Virus record (IMG/VR): IMGVR_UViG_3300010885_082206 | Coordinates: 1 to 45,250 of that record | Source: a virus | Strand: one strand, 5' to 3' | DNA: 45,250 nt | Part shown: positions 14,535 through 21,731 of the stretch, one piece after another | How the letters are laid out: each line of letters begins with the position of its first letter | Position numbering within the stretch: the stretch's first letter is position 1 | Program-made: the position numbers and the translations under genes | The notes under the pieces: generated by a model | Database searches by the model: none | Told to the model about the DNA's origin: nothing | The model's input: only the letters and a program-made list of their open reading frames with translations

Positions 14535-15131
14535 CTATTTGATGGCCTGCCCCGGCGTGCCCACCAAAATCTTGGTATGTCGGATGCCGTTGACGTCTCG
14601 TACGTAGAAGTGATCCTTGAGTTCGGGATGCCGCAGCAGTTCAGGGTCATTGGCCTCGGGCCGTTCAATGGTCTCGCCCTTGCTGGCAAAGTATTGCCGG
14701 GCCTGGTCGAAGGTATGAGCATGATCAGTGACGTTGACGTTCTTCTTCAGAAAGCTCAGGGCCTTGCCGCTGACTTCGCCATGAGCACGCCGGTGCCGTA
14801 GATCGTCCCGCACTGCGTAGCCCAGACTTTGCTTGCCTTCGTCGCTTCCGTCGCTGGCCATGGCCACGCGTTTGCGACCCTGACTATCCTTGTACATGCT
14901 CACGCTGGTGATCTTGCCCTGGCGGTTGCGATGCATCTTCCAGAACGGAATCTTGTCCACCATTTCTTCGGGACTGCTGAACCCCGAACCATGGATGCCG
15001 CCTATGGGTCGGTACGCGTTCTGCAGCATGTCCCAGACCTGCTGCTTGACCCGATGCTTTTCGGCTTCATGCTGCGGCAACAGGTTGATGACGCGCTCTT
15101 CTAGATACTCTTGAAATTTTTTCATGCCCAT
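14535..15131 (-). CDS. Conserved phage protein of unknown function
   Basis: A 198-residue basic, soluble protein starting MGMKKFQEYLEERVINLL. The MKKFQEYLEE-type beginning is frequent in T4-like virion and prohead proteins. The centre (about residues 35-110) contains DMLQNAYRPIGGIHGSGFSS, the lysine-poor IPFWKMHRNRQGKI, and SMYKDSQGRKRVAMASDGSDEGK, a pattern that recurs in marine phage proteins. I cannot assign an activity, although a nucleotide-modifying or acetyltransferase fold has crossed my mind without firm support. A CATAAATA late promoter sits 22 nt upstream, inside the esterase gene. Confidence 0.6.
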   Translation of the reverse strand: MGMKKFQEYLEERVINLLPQHEAEKHRVKQQVWDMLQNAYRPIGGIHGSGFSSPEEMVDKIPFWKMHRNRQGKITSVSMYKDSQGRKRVAMASDGSDEGKQSLGYAVRDDLRHRRAHGEVSGKALSFLKKNVNVTDHAHTFDQARQYFASKGETIERPEANDPELLRHPELKDHFYVRDVNGIRHTKILVGTPGQAIK

Positions 15132-15133
15132 GC

Positions 15134-15667
15134 TTAGAAGCTGTGTTCAAGCATATTTATGGCATCAGCAACCGCAGGGACATGAGCATCGGTCATGCGA
15201 TGGCCGCCATCGACAAGCACAACCTCGGCGTGGTCCCGATAGCGATCCTCGGCGGCGACGTGGGGAATGATGGCATCGTCAGTGCTCAGGATCACCACAC
15301 GGCGCCGAGCGCTGACATCATTGACCAGCGCCAGTTCGGTGTACCGTTCCAGTACCTCGGGCTCAACATCATAGCGAGCCAGGGTACGAGCTGGGTTCAG
15401 GGCCGGGTTGAACAGCACCAGGTCCACGAGCAGACGTTCAGCAACCTTCTCGGCATACCAACCACCGAGACTGCTGCCAACAACAATGGCTTCACCATGA
15501 CCAATTTCGTTGACCAGGGCCTCGATGCTGCCAGTGGGATCACGATAGTCATAGGTCAGTGCACGAAGCTCGGGGAAACGAGCGCGCAATCGCCGAGCAG
15601 TATCACTGTCGGGGCTGCTACGAAAACCATGGATATAAAAGACGTTCACTTTGGGAAACTCCATCAT
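15134..15667 (-). CDS. YqiA-like alpha/beta-hydrolase (UPF0227)
   Basis: A 178-residue serine esterase. FYIHGFRSSPDSD (about residues 10-22) carries the oxyanion HG, VVGSSLGGWYA (about 62-72) is the nucleophile elbow with Ser65 or Ser66, STDDAIIPH (acidic residue) and GGHRMTD (catalytic His) follow in order. YqiA-family enzymes hydrolyse short acyl or palmitoyl-CoA esters. The role in a phage is unknown. ATG triplets in a row leave the exact start open. It follows a repeated promoter module, so early expression is suggested. Confidence 0.85.
   Translation of the reverse strand: MMEFPKVNVFYIHGFRSSPDSDTARRLRARFPELRALTYDYRDPTGSIEALVNEIGHGEAIVVGSSLGGWYAEKVAERLLVDLVLFNPALNPARTLARYDVEPEVLERYTELALVNDVSARRRVVILSTDDAIIPHVAAEDRYRDHAEVVLVDGGHRMTDAHVPAVADAINMLEHSF
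15154..15161 (-). promoter_or_regulatory. T4-type late promoter octamer
   Basis: CATAAATA on the minus strand lies inside the 3' end of the esterase gene, 22 nt upstream of the ATG at 15131. That spacing suits a normal leader with a ribosome binding site. Confidence 0.5.
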
Positions 15668-15679
15668 CAATACCCTGTC

Positions 15680-15707
15680 ATGATATAGGAACGATGCAGA
15701 GAGTCAA
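15680..15707 (-). promoter_or_regulatory. Repeated early-type promoter module, copy 2
   Basis: TTGACT (15707-15702), 16-nt spacer with ATCGTTCCTA, and TATCAT (15685-15680). It lies directly after the TAG stop at 15710 and 13 nt before the esterase start. Confidence 0.75.
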
Positions 15708-15709
15708 GC

Positions 15710-15925
15710 CTAAGCCACCTGCACCGAGCCAGTAAAGGCATTGTAGCACCAGACCTTCACACAGATGGTGCGATTGGGATGACGAGCCTGGATACGAGCC
15801 CGAGTCTCGGGCAGGTCATCCAGGGTGCGCAAGGCGCCAAAGTTGTGCCAGCCTTTGTTGCGTCCCTTGCTGTCCAGACATGCGTACTCTACGAGCAGGG
15901 TGTCTTCCAACAAATCAGAGAGCAT
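15710..15925 (-). CDS. Small hypothetical protein
   Basis: A 71-residue protein (MLSDLLEDTLLVEYACLDSKGR from ATG 15925; a GTG 9 nt further up is an alternative). The middle LVEYACLDSKGRNKGWHNFG has many aromatic and basic residues, and the end NRTICVKVWCYNAFTGSVQV is beta-rich. No family recognised. Overlaps the upstream gene by 11 nt. Confidence 0.6.
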   Translation of the reverse strand: MLSDLLEDTLLVEYACLDSKGRNKGWHNFGALRTLDDLPETRARIQARHPNRTICVKVWCYNAFTGSVQVA

Positions 15926-16217
15926 CGTGGTCACCGTAGTAGAGGTCGTCCAGAATGTCTAGCCGCGCATCGGATTCAATGCCGAGGTCGTCTTGACGTG
16001 GATGTGCCTGCCAGTCACTGAGTGGTCGAAGATCGGCGCCAGGGTCTTCCTGAATCTCCAGGTGTCCGTCGAACACGTAGCCCGCGCCCCGCAAGAACTG
16101 CTCGAAGTCCTGCAGAACATCGCTGAGCAGAACCTTGTTGCCTCGCAGGGTAAACGTCGTGCCATCGCAGTTACGCATCCAGAAGCGATAGCTGTTGTCT
16201 TCTTCGTAGTACTTCAT
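15915..16217 (-). CDS. Hypothetical acidic protein
   Basis: A 100-residue, strongly acidic protein (pI must be low: DNSYRFWMRN, QDDLGIESDARLDILDDLYY). The first half contains TTFTLRGNKVLLSDVLQDFEQFLRGAGY, possibly a helix-rich domain. No family was recognised. It has an ATGA overlap with the DsbA-like gene upstream and overlaps the following gene by 11 nt, so it belongs to one polycistronic unit that begins at the promoter at 17081. Confidence 0.6.
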   Translation of the reverse strand: MKYYEEDNSYRFWMRNCDGTTFTLRGNKVLLSDVLQDFEQFLRGAGYVFDGHLEIQEDPGADLRPLSDWQAHPRQDDLGIESDARLDILDDLYYGDHDAL

Positions 16218-16483
16218 GCCGCCTCCCGGTTGGTATGAGTGACACTCTCGTAAAGCTGTTCAAAGTCGGCCTGTTCCTGCAGCTCCGTGCTATAATTGCG
16301 GCGATGAAATACCTTGGCCGTGCGGCGGAACACCTTCTTGTCGAGTTTTAGAGCGCCGCAGGTGTTGTTGATGATGTCACGAATCAGGTCGCGCTCGGCC
16401 TCGATGCGAGTCAGGCTCTGGCTTACTTCTTCCAGGGCTCGACGAATCTGTGCCAGATCTGTGGGATTAGACGGCAACGTCAT
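16214..16483 (-). CDS. dsbA: DsbA-like late transcription modulator (dsDNA-binding)
   Basis: An 89-residue protein starting MTLPSNPTDLAQIRRALEEV, with an AGGAGA Shine-Dalgarno. The order helix (VSQSLTRIEAERDLIRDII), then LKLDKKVFRRTAKVFHRRNYST, then an acidic C-terminal helix QEQADFEQLYESV matches the T4 DsbA pattern (E-RI/I-ERDLI-DI, then KLxxKxFRRxAKxxHR). T4 DsbA binds dsDNA upstream of late promoters and modulates late transcription. Its finding here fits the (C/G)ATAAATA octamers elsewhere in the window. The identification rests on remembered similarity. Confidence 0.6.
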   Translation of the reverse strand: MTLPSNPTDLAQIRRALEEVSQSLTRIEAERDLIRDIINNTCGALKLDKKVFRRTAKVFHRRNYSTELQEQADFEQLYESVTHTNREAA

Positions 16484-16649
16484 TGGTGTTCTCCTGTTGT
16501 TTGAGTTCACGCGGGGTAATCTTACGTGCGGCCGTGAGTTGAGCATCGATAAGGGCATCAAGAAGTTCTCGACGCCGGCTCGGGTCCAACACCCGACTGA
16601 TATCGCGCTTGGCCTGTTGTTTAAGACGAAAATTATGGTCGGTTTTCAA
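16467..16649 (-). CDS. Small basic protein, TTG start
   Basis: A 60-residue protein (MKTDHNFRLKQQAKRDISRV) with a TTG start preceded by GGAG at 9-10 nt. It is helical and Lys/Arg-rich, as in many early phage proteins. The gene begins 3 nt after the stop of the previous gene and overlaps the DsbA-like start by 17 nt, consistent with coupling. Function unknown. Confidence 0.55.
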   Translation of the reverse strand: MKTDHNFRLKQQAKRDISRVLDPSRRRELLDALIDAQLTAARKITPRELKQQENTNDVAV

Positions 16650-16652
16650 ACT

Positions 16653-17036
16653 TTAGTTTCTCCGCATTTTGCTGATTTCGGCTGCATCTTCGGCTCGGAA
16701 AACTGGCACCGAATTGCTCTTGTGCATGGTGGCCACACCCAGCATGGCATCACCAGTATAGACCTTGCTGGGTGCCGCCGAGGCTTGTCCCAGGCCACTA
16801 TCGCGGCTAGGAATCGTCATAGTCTCTCGGCGCATGGGTGGCAAGGTAGTAGGCAATCGTACTGGTTCAACACGCTCACCTCGTTTTGCTGGTCGTACGC
16901 CATGACGATCCAACAGATCCTGCCAGGCGGCAGCATTGGCTCGAGCCTGAGCCGCAGCCTCGGCGTTGCGAAAACGGCGCTTGCTTTTGCGCCGGCCAGT
17001 TGTGGTCAACCAGGGTCCTTCTAGATGCATGCTCAT
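16653..17036 (-). CDS. Conserved phage protein (YTGDAMLG / MHKSN motif)
   Basis: A 127-residue basic protein starting MSMHLEGPWLTTTGRRKSKR after a GGAG site. The C-terminal half contains PSRDSGLG (about residues 75-82), KVYTGDAMLGVATMHKSNSVPVF (about 90-112) and the tail EDAAEISKMRR. This string of motifs occurs in conserved proteins of many phages, though the function has not been described to my knowledge. The tail is Arg-rich. It is the first gene of a five-gene unit under the promoter at 17081. Confidence 0.75.
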   Translation of the reverse strand: MSMHLEGPWLTTTGRRKSKRRFRNAEAAAQARANAAAWQDLLDRHGVRPAKRGERVEPVRLPTTLPPMRRETMTIPSRDSGLGQASAAPSKVYTGDAMLGVATMHKSNSVPVFRAEDAAEISKMRRN

Positions 17037-17080
17037 AACTAAACTCCAGTCCAGTGTCTGTTGACGAAGGCTAGATCTCG

Positions 17081-17109
17081 ATGATAGTGTCTGTCTGTGG
17101 CGCTGTCAA
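17081..17109 (-). promoter_or_regulatory. Sigma70-like promoter
   Basis: TTGACA (17109-17104), a 17-nt spacer and TATCAT (17086-17081). Unlike the repeated modules the spacer sequence is different. It stands between the glycine-zipper gene stop and the gene starting at 17036. Confidence 0.72.
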
Positions 17110-17541
17110 TCAGCGACCGGACTGCCCTGCAGCATAGGCTTCTTGCTCCAGTTGTTGCTGGCGCTGACGCAGATAGTCCTGCTGCCCCCGGCAATAGGCC
17201 TGAGCCGCGCCCGGATTGTACTGACCGTTGTACTGAGTCTGCCCGGCACAGGCATCTGCGGGCAGCTGATAGGCTCGCTGCACGACGTAGGGGTTGGGCG
17301 GTACCCCATAGGGGTCAGCGTTGTAGAAGCGCGGATCTCGATTGCGTTGACTAAGATTGTTGGCAACCTGACCACCAATGATGGCGCCAATGGCCGTGGT
17401 GGCCAGCTGTCCGCTGCCACCGCCAAACTGGCTACCAATTACGGCACCAGCGATACCACCAATGGCAGTGCCAACATAGTCGTCGGCTAACGCCTGGGGT
17501 GAGGCAGCCAGCAGTGCCAGGGTCAGAATCGAAGTTTTCAT
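17110..17541 (-). CDS. Secreted glycine-zipper protein
   Basis: A 143-residue protein with a clean signal peptide: MKTSILTLALLAASPQALA followed by DD, a likely SPase I site. Residues 22-65 form a glycine-zipper (GTAIGGIAGAVIGSQFGGG and AIGAIIGG), as in 17-kDa antigen and Gly-zip 2TM proteins. The C-terminal half is Pro/Tyr/Gln-rich and ends in a helical QQQ stretch. Such proteins are found in the periplasm or attached to the outer membrane. The start at 17541 places the signal peptide at the N terminus and uses a GGGAG site. A role in superinfection or envelope change is possible, but unproven. Confidence 0.78.
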   Translation of the reverse strand: MKTSILTLALLAASPQALADDYVGTAIGGIAGAVIGSQFGGGSGQLATTAIGAIIGGQVANNLSQRNRDPRFYNADPYGVPPNPYVVQRAYQLPADACAGQTQYNGQYNPGAAQAYCRGQQDYLRQRQQQLEQEAYAAGQSGR

Positions 17542-17542
17542 G

Positions 17543-17608
17543 CTACAACAATCTCCCAATAAAGATGCCGAGAACCAGACACAGCACAATTAGTCCAATC
17601 AGACTCAC
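17543..17608 (-). CDS. Putative 21-residue membrane microprotein
   Basis: GTG-started frame between the SWIM protein and the glycine-zipper gene: SLIGLIVLCLVLGIFIGRLL after the start residue. It is one hydrophobic span ending in Arg-Leu-Leu. It starts 3 nt after the SWIM stop with GGGAG upstream. Its stop is 1 nt from the next start, and the next gene's Shine-Dalgarno lies inside it. The arrangement suggests translation, but length is short for a firm call. Confidence 0.45.
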   Translation of the reverse strand: MSLIGLIVLCLVLGIFIGRLL

Positions 17609-17611
17609 GTC

Positions 17612-17875
17612 TTACTCCCAGCGATATTCCGGAGCAGGTTCCACCAGACGGTCATGCACGCTCCGTATGTGCCGACAATGACCGTGTCCAACAAATCCCC
17701 AGCAAGTGCAGGTAAATCCAGCATCCTGCATGATGACCTCATAGTGGTCACCCCGACTGCCTGTGATGGGCCAAACCGTGCCCACCAGGAAACTGTTGCG
17801 AGTCACCAGATCGTCAAAGGTCTGGGCCCGACGCGCGTAGCGAGCGGCTCGGCGCTCGGTTGAAGTCTTAACCAT
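17612..17875 (-). CDS. SWIM-type zinc-finger protein
   Basis: An 87-residue basic protein. DHYEVIMQDAGFTCTCWGFV (about 43-62) and GHCRHIRSVHDRL (65-77) form a C-x-C...C-x-H SWIM zinc-binding module, and the N terminus (TSTERRAARYARRAQ) is Arg-rich. SWIM domains bind DNA or proteins. In phages similar short proteins are predicted but uncharacterised. It overlaps the upstream gene by 8 nt. Confidence 0.75.
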   Translation of the reverse strand: MVKTSTERRAARYARRAQTFDDLVTRNSFLVGTVWPITGSRGDHYEVIMQDAGFTCTCWGFVGHGHCRHIRSVHDRLVEPAPEYRWE

Positions 17876-18101
17876 GCCGAGCCTTGATCACGGCCTTTAC
17901 CGCAGCCTGCAAGGAGCCATAGCTCGAACGTCCGACAATCCAATGCCGAGCTCGGTACTGGCGATAGTCTGCTGTGTAACGTTCGTACCGGACGTCGGCG
18001 TGGTCGTTGCGACCAACGCGAACCACAGTCACACCCTCGAAGTCCGAGACTTCGCCAATCTTGGCTGCATTGGGGGTTTGCACCCTAACTTCTATGGACA
18101 T
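17868..18101 (-). CDS. Small hypothetical protein
   Basis: A 77-residue protein, MSIEVRVQTPNAAKIGEVSD, with an AAGGAG site before ATG 18101. The sequence is beta-rich in the first half with FEGVTVVRVGRND, then YTADYRQYRARHWIVGRSS and a C-terminal helix with Lys/Arg. No family recognised. It is the first gene after the promoter module at 18129 and overlaps the SWIM gene by 8 nt. Confidence 0.6.
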   Translation of the reverse strand: MSIEVRVQTPNAAKIGEVSDFEGVTVVRVGRNDHADVRYERYTADYRQYRARHWIVGRSSYGSLQAAVKAVIKARHG

Positions 18102-18128
18102 CCTGCTCTCCTTCATCACGATAACAGC

Positions 18129-18156
18129 ATGATATAGGAACGATGCGAGCTGTCAA
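18129..18156 (-). promoter_or_regulatory. Repeated early-type promoter module, copy 3
   Basis: TTGACA (18156-18151), 16-nt spacer with ATCGTTCCTA, TATCAT (18134-18129). The leader GTTATCGTGATGAAGGAG is shared with copy 7. Confidence 0.8.
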
Positions 18157-18172
18157 GCCCGCATCAGATAGC

Positions 18173-18511
18173 CTAGGCACGGGCGGCAGCCAGGCGAGCC
18201 GCAACCGCTTCCACCCGACGCTGAGCCAGGTAGGCAGCAAACCCATCGGGCGTGGCAGCGAAACCCATGCTCTTGAGCAGGCGCTTCACCGTGGCGCTGA
18301 CATAGCCGCGGTCACGCAGAATTTCTGCCGGGCTCTCGCCCGCAGCCAGGCGACGGAAGTATTCTTCCACACTGAAGTTCTTGATCAAGAAGCTGGTAAA
18401 GCCAGCACGCTCGCTGCGAGCGGTCTTGAAACGAGCCACGAAACGATGCTCCTCACCATAGGTCAGGTACATGCCATCCCAGCGAAACTCCGACTTTACG
18501 AACTTGCTCAT
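18173..18511 (-). CDS. Hypothetical protein with helix-rich C terminus
   Basis: A 112-residue basic protein starting MSKFVKSEFRWDGMYLTYGE with a good AAGGAG site. The C-terminal half contains SPAEILRDRGYVSATVKRLLKSMGF (about residues 63-87), which looks like a helix-turn-helix-type stretch, followed by an Ala/Arg-rich helix. A nucleic acid-binding role is suspected from this and the basic charge, no more. It has its own promoter module (18545). Confidence 0.6.
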   Translation of the reverse strand: MSKFVKSEFRWDGMYLTYGEEHRFVARFKTARSERAGFTSFLIKNFSVEEYFRRLAAGESPAEILRDRGYVSATVKRLLKSMGFAATPDGFAAYLAQRRVEAVAARLAAARA

Positions 18512-18544
18512 CTTCAACTCCTTCATCATCATCAACGTACCACC

Positions 18545-18572
18545 ATGATAATGGAACGATGCGCAGAGTCAA
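18545..18572 (-). promoter_or_regulatory. Repeated early-type promoter module, copy 4
   Basis: TTGACT (18572-18567), 16-nt spacer with ATCGTTCCAT and TATCAT (18550-18545). The TGA stop of the upstream gene is inside the -35 hexamer. Confidence 0.75.
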
Positions 18573-19057
18573 GCAGTTTTTCTGGGTCGGCCCCGACCGC
18601 GGCGTTCTACCATGGGCTGAGCCGCTGGCAGCAGCTCGGGCCAGACATCGCGCACCAGGTCTTCCGTGATCCTAGGGTACAGCGCATCGAAGCTTCGGTT
18701 CTTGATGCTGCACAGGAGATCGGCCTCGCTGCAATGCACGCCTTCCAGAATCTGCACCCAGATGTTTTCCATCTGAATGCGCTTCAGTCCGGCTGGTCGG
18801 CGCGGATGATTACGAATCACCAGGTACAGACGCCGAGCCTCGTTGTAGAGATTGCTGTCGCTCAGGCTCCAGTCAATCTGTCGATTGGTTTTGAACGGAG
18901 GGTTGCCTGCGGGTAGATCAAACTCCACGCTGGGGTCAAAGGTCAGGCGCAGCAGCTCCTGCAGCAGTGGCGTGTTATGCTTGGTGAGCAGGGCTCGTTG
19001 TTGATCCGGACTGGCCTGATCAACTTGTTGCAGGATTTCTGGAATGCTGATGCGCAT
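18569..19057 (-). CDS. Conserved T4-like phage protein (DUF6433-like)
   Basis: A 162-residue helical protein. The pattern HNTPLLQELLRLTFDPSVEFDLP with NPPFK (about residues 27-55) then the MENIWVQILEGVHCSEADLLCSIKNRSF block (about 97-124) and YPRITEDLVRDVWPELLP match a family widely seen beside rnh in T4-like cyanophages. The C terminus ends in a basic RRGRGRPRKTA tail, an AT-hook-like motif, which suggests DNA binding. Start ATG overlaps the rnh stop (TGATG). Confidence 0.75.
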   Translation of the reverse strand: MRISIPEILQQVDQASPDQQRALLTKHNTPLLQELLRLTFDPSVEFDLPAGNPPFKTNRQIDWSLSDSNLYNEARRLYLVIRNHPRRPAGLKRIQMENIWVQILEGVHCSEADLLCSIKNRSFDALYPRITEDLVRDVWPELLPAAQPMVERRGRGRPRKTA

Positions 19058-19959
19058 CAAAATTCTCCAAGATGTTCCAAAAGGTTCTTCATGCGATGTT
19101 GCATGAAGTAGTTCAACAACTGACCGCGGTCCTTGTGAACTCGACCAGTCCAGGCCTCAATGATGTTGTTGCGAACCGTGTCTGGAATATAGTCAAAGTC
19201 GATGAGATAGCGATTGCGCTGAAAGTTACGAGCGGTCTCAATGTCAACGTGAGTAGTGAACTCATCGGGACTATACTGCTGCCAGGATTCTAGCCGCTTG
19301 GCGGTAATGGGACGCTGGCGTGCATCGGTCACAAAGGTATCGTCGGCGCTGAGAATGTTGGGGATGCCGTCGCCCTTGTCGCCCTTGATGATGTGTTCCA
19401 TGAGGTAGCTGGTGATGGTGCTATCGGGTTTGACCCAGCGTTTGTGCACGGGACTGTACTGCGCCACGTTCTTGTACTTCTGCAGCTGAATGAAGTCATG
19501 GTCGCCGCTGAGAATCAGCACGGGCTGAGGCTGAGGTTCACCAAACAGGCCATCGGGTTCCTGCAGGTCATTGGTCTGCGTCCAGGCCGTGAGCACGGCG
19601 ATGACATCATCGGCTTCGGCGCCGTCTACGTCAATCACAGCATAGGGGAAGAACTGATCCAGCTCGGCCCGAATTTCGGCCAGAGTGTCGAAGATCAGCC
19701 GCCAGTCGAAACCACTGTCGGCTCGAGCCTTCTTACGGCTGGCCTTGTAGTGCGCAAACTTGTCTTTGCGCCAGTAGTGGCGGTTATCGCAGGCAATGAC
19801 CAACTCTCCAAATTCAGCACCAAACTTGACTCGGTAGCTGCGGAGATTGTTGATGATCATGTGGCGGATTAGATCCTTGCGAATCTCTACGTCGGTTCGG
19901 CCGCCTAGCTCTGCCATGAGAGCACTGATGGCGGTCTGATTGAAGTCAACAATTATCAT
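19057..19959 (-). CDS. rnh: RNase H (T4 Rnh-like 5'-3' flap/RNA exonuclease)
   Basis: A 300-residue FEN/PIN-fold nuclease. MIIVDFNQTAIS supplies the first catalytic Asp, ELVIACDNRHYWRKDKFAHYKASRKK (about residues 51-76) the second Asp and Lys-rich bridge region, IDVDGAEADDVIAVL (about 108-122) the acidic cluster, and LSGDHDFIQLQ (about 148-158) another pair of Asp. KGDKGDGIPN is the helix-3-turn type DNA-binding loop. T4 RNase H removes RNA primers and short flaps in lagging-strand synthesis. It has a promoter just upstream and ends overlapping the DUF6433-like gene. Confidence 0.92.
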   Translation of the reverse strand: MIIVDFNQTAISALMAELGGRTDVEIRKDLIRHMIINNLRSYRVKFGAEFGELVIACDNRHYWRKDKFAHYKASRKKARADSGFDWRLIFDTLAEIRAELDQFFPYAVIDVDGAEADDVIAVLTAWTQTNDLQEPDGLFGEPQPQPVLILSGDHDFIQLQKYKNVAQYSPVHKRWVKPDSTITSYLMEHIIKGDKGDGIPNILSADDTFVTDARQRPITAKRLESWQQYSPDEFTTHVDIETARNFQRNRYLIDFDYIPDTVRNNIIEAWTGRVHKDRGQLLNYFMQHRMKNLLEHLGEF

Positions 19960-19987
19960 GATGGTTGTCCAAAATTATGTCTGGACC

Positions 19988-20016
19988 ATTATGTATTCAA
20001 TTGGGGGAAAAGTCAA
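19988..20016 (-). promoter_or_regulatory. Promoter for rnh
   Basis: TTGACT (20016-20011), 17-nt spacer and CATAAT (19993-19988), 28 nt before the rnh ATG. It overlaps the last codons of the small membrane gene. Confidence 0.6.
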
Positions 20017-20149
20017 TGACCAATATCAAAAACCCTGCTATCACGGCCCATTCAACAAGCGTGTGCTGATGGTACAGATCACTCAACCCAGGATTTTGCT
20101 GCAGCCAGCGTTGTAGTCTATACCACGCGGAGGAGAACAGTATCTTCAT
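19997..20149 (-). CDS. Small membrane protein
   Basis: A 50-residue protein from ATG 20149: MKILFSSAWYRLQRWLQQNP then a single hydrophobic span (LVEWAVIAGFLILVI, about residues 30-44) and a short acidic end. It overlaps the 3' end of the 374-residue gene by 32 nt, and the Shine-Dalgarno is weak (GGGA). Moderately credible as a gene. Confidence 0.45.
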   Translation of the reverse strand: MKILFSSAWYRLQRWLQQNPGLSDLYHQHTLVEWAVIAGFLILVIDFSPN

Positions 20150-21242
20150 TGATGCGTCCCGTAAGTTTGGTTTCGGTTGTGGTGAGGTCACTGAGGATAC
20201 GCCGCAGCGCTACCTTGCCCGCTTCCAGCGTCTTGTTGATGGTGTCCGCGGGCTTGCGAAGGGTTCGCTGCACACTGGTGTCGCTGTCCCAGCCCTGCAG
20301 ACTGGTACCCTTGACACTGAACCCAGCAGCGCCTGTGGCATAGTACACGCCCAACTTCTTGGTGCGAGTATTGTAGACCCAGAGCTGCTGAGCACCCACG
20401 ACGTTGGTGGGACTCACACTGCGCAATCCCAGCTCGCTGAACTCTGCACAGTAGCGCATCTTGGCCACCTGCACGCCTGCGGGACGGGCGCGCTTGGCGG
20501 GTGTCTTACGATTGGCCCGCTTGAAGCCCACGTAGCGGCCGCAGTCTTCGATCTGCTGCGTCAACCAAGCCATGAGTCGGCGAAGCTGGGCCTGTGTAAA
20601 GTTGCCATAGCCTTCCTGCAGCTGTTCACAGTTTTCGATTTCCTGAAGCTCGGCCAGCCGCGTTTCGCAAACCTCGATCCAGGCCTGAGCATACTGTCGA
20701 GCCGCGTTGCGCGCCTGCAGAAACTTGAACAGGTCTTCACCACTCCGACAGTCATTGGTGATGAAGTCATCCATGAAGCCTTCGAGTTCGCCCAGGAACT
20801 CGGCCTGCTTCTCGGCCATGATGTCCTGAATACTGCGCCGCGTGGCAGTGTTCTCAGGCTCGCTCTGAGCCTCGGGTTCAGCCGTCTGTACCTGAGCCAG
20901 GCTCAGATAGTCGTCCAGGGTGCGAGCAATGCGAGCCCTATGCTCCGGGCTAAGCCGCGCGCCCTGTTGATCCATGCGAGCCAGCCAGCCCCAGGTCTGA
21001 CCTGGATAGCTGGGCAGGGTATCCCAGGCCTTGACACCGGCAGTGCCTCGATGTTGCCGCACCCAGGCTCGCATATAGCCCAGGGCTGTCTTGTAGTCTT
21101 TTTCGTAGTTGTACCAGCCCAGGGCCCGCATCAGGTCCGCGGTATAGTTGTTGCGAGCATGATCAACATCGTCGGCTCGGGGTTCAACGCCATAGCCTGC
21201 ACTGGCCAGAATTTCTTGACGACGAACAGCACTTAGTGCCAT
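20118..21242 (-). CDS. Conserved phage protein of unknown function
   Basis: A 374-residue protein starting MALSAVRRQEILASAGYGVE. The N-terminal part (1-130) is helical with WYNYEKDYKTALGYMRAWVR. The middle is acidic and helical. The C terminus (about 270-374) carries AQQLWVYNTRTKKLGVYYAT, GTSLQGWDSD, and the end TKLTGRINEDTVLLRV, a beta-rich module conserved among related phages. Function unknown. Its own promoter module at 21271 and absence of membrane segments suggest an early soluble protein. Confidence 0.72.
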   Translation of the reverse strand: MALSAVRRQEILASAGYGVEPRADDVDHARNNYTADLMRALGWYNYEKDYKTALGYMRAWVRQHRGTAGVKAWDTLPSYPGQTWGWLARMDQQGARLSPEHRARIARTLDDYLSLAQVQTAEPEAQSEPENTATRRSIQDIMAEKQAEFLGELEGFMDDFITNDCRSGEDLFKFLQARNAARQYAQAWIEVCETRLAELQEIENCEQLQEGYGNFTQAQLRRLMAWLTQQIEDCGRYVGFKRANRKTPAKRARPAGVQVAKMRYCAEFSELGLRSVSPTNVVGAQQLWVYNTRTKKLGVYYATGAAGFSVKGTSLQGWDSDTSVQRTLRKPADTINKTLEAGKVALRRILSDLTTTETKLTGRINEDTVLLRVV

Positions 21243-21270
21243 GTGGTTCTCCTTGGTTATTCAGACCACC

Positions 21271-21298
21271 ATGGTATAGGAACGATGCGAGCTGTCAA
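21271..21298 (-). promoter_or_regulatory. Repeated early-type promoter module, copy 5
   Basis: TTGACA (21298-21293), 16-nt spacer with ATCGTTCCTA, and TACCAT (21276-21271). The stop codon TGA of the preceding gene is inside the -35 hexamer. Confidence 0.75.
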
Positions 21299-21603
21299 GC
21301 AGTCTGTGCCTGGATGCTCTGAATGCGATCCCAGCAGAAGCTGCGCCAGGCCTGGGCATCCAGATCCCAGACACTCAGACTTGAGATGCTGGGCTGTCGG
21401 TTGCTGTTGCCCTCGCTAACCGGCGTGTCTCGCAGGGTGCAGCGCATGGTGCGAGCACTGCCATCCTTCTTCATGAACTCTATTGTAACCTCCTGCTCCA
21501 GCAACAGTCCTCGCAGCCAGTCTCGAAATGCTTCTTGGTCCTGGTCGGTCATGCTGGTGTATAGGCTGGGGTTTGCAACGTCAGGTGTGATGTCCATCAT
21601 CAT
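21295..21603 (-). CDS. SH3-like protein (DUF2693-like)
   Basis: A 102-residue protein after AAGGAGACAC. The pattern EVTIEFMKKDGSARTMRCTL (about residues 37-56) and VWDLDAQAWRSFCWDRIQSI (about 78-97) fits the SH3-like DUF2693 domain common in phage genomes. The N-terminal part is acidic. Function unknown. It is the last gene of the ATGA-coupled chain that begins at 22635. Confidence 0.65.
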   Translation of the reverse strand: MMMDITPDVANPSLYTSMTDQDQEAFRDWLRGLLLEQEVTIEFMKKDGSARTMRCTLRDTPVSEGNSNRQPSISSLSVWDLDAQAWRSFCWDRIQSIQAQTA

Positions 21604-21611
21604 GTGTCTCC

Positions 21612-21731
21612 TTAAAAAGTCAGTATCAAAAATCCAGAGCAGCGTTCACGCGCGGCATCGCACACCCGTGGACCCTGCAGGCTGCTGCAGCCCAGGATGA
21701 ACAGCAGCGGGACAAGCGCCAGTGTCTTCAT
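21612..21731 (-). CDS. Putative 39-residue lipoprotein
   Basis: MKTLALVPLLFILGCSSLQG: a short signal with lipobox F-I-L-G-C, with Cys15 as the expected lipidated residue. The remainder (CDAARERCSGFLILTF) has two more Cys. ATGA overlap with the gene upstream. No obvious spanin pair, but small phage lipoproteins often act in superinfection exclusion or lysis, which would be a guess here. Confidence 0.6.
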   Translation of the reverse strand: MKTLALVPLLFILGCSSLQGPRVCDAARERCSGFLILTF

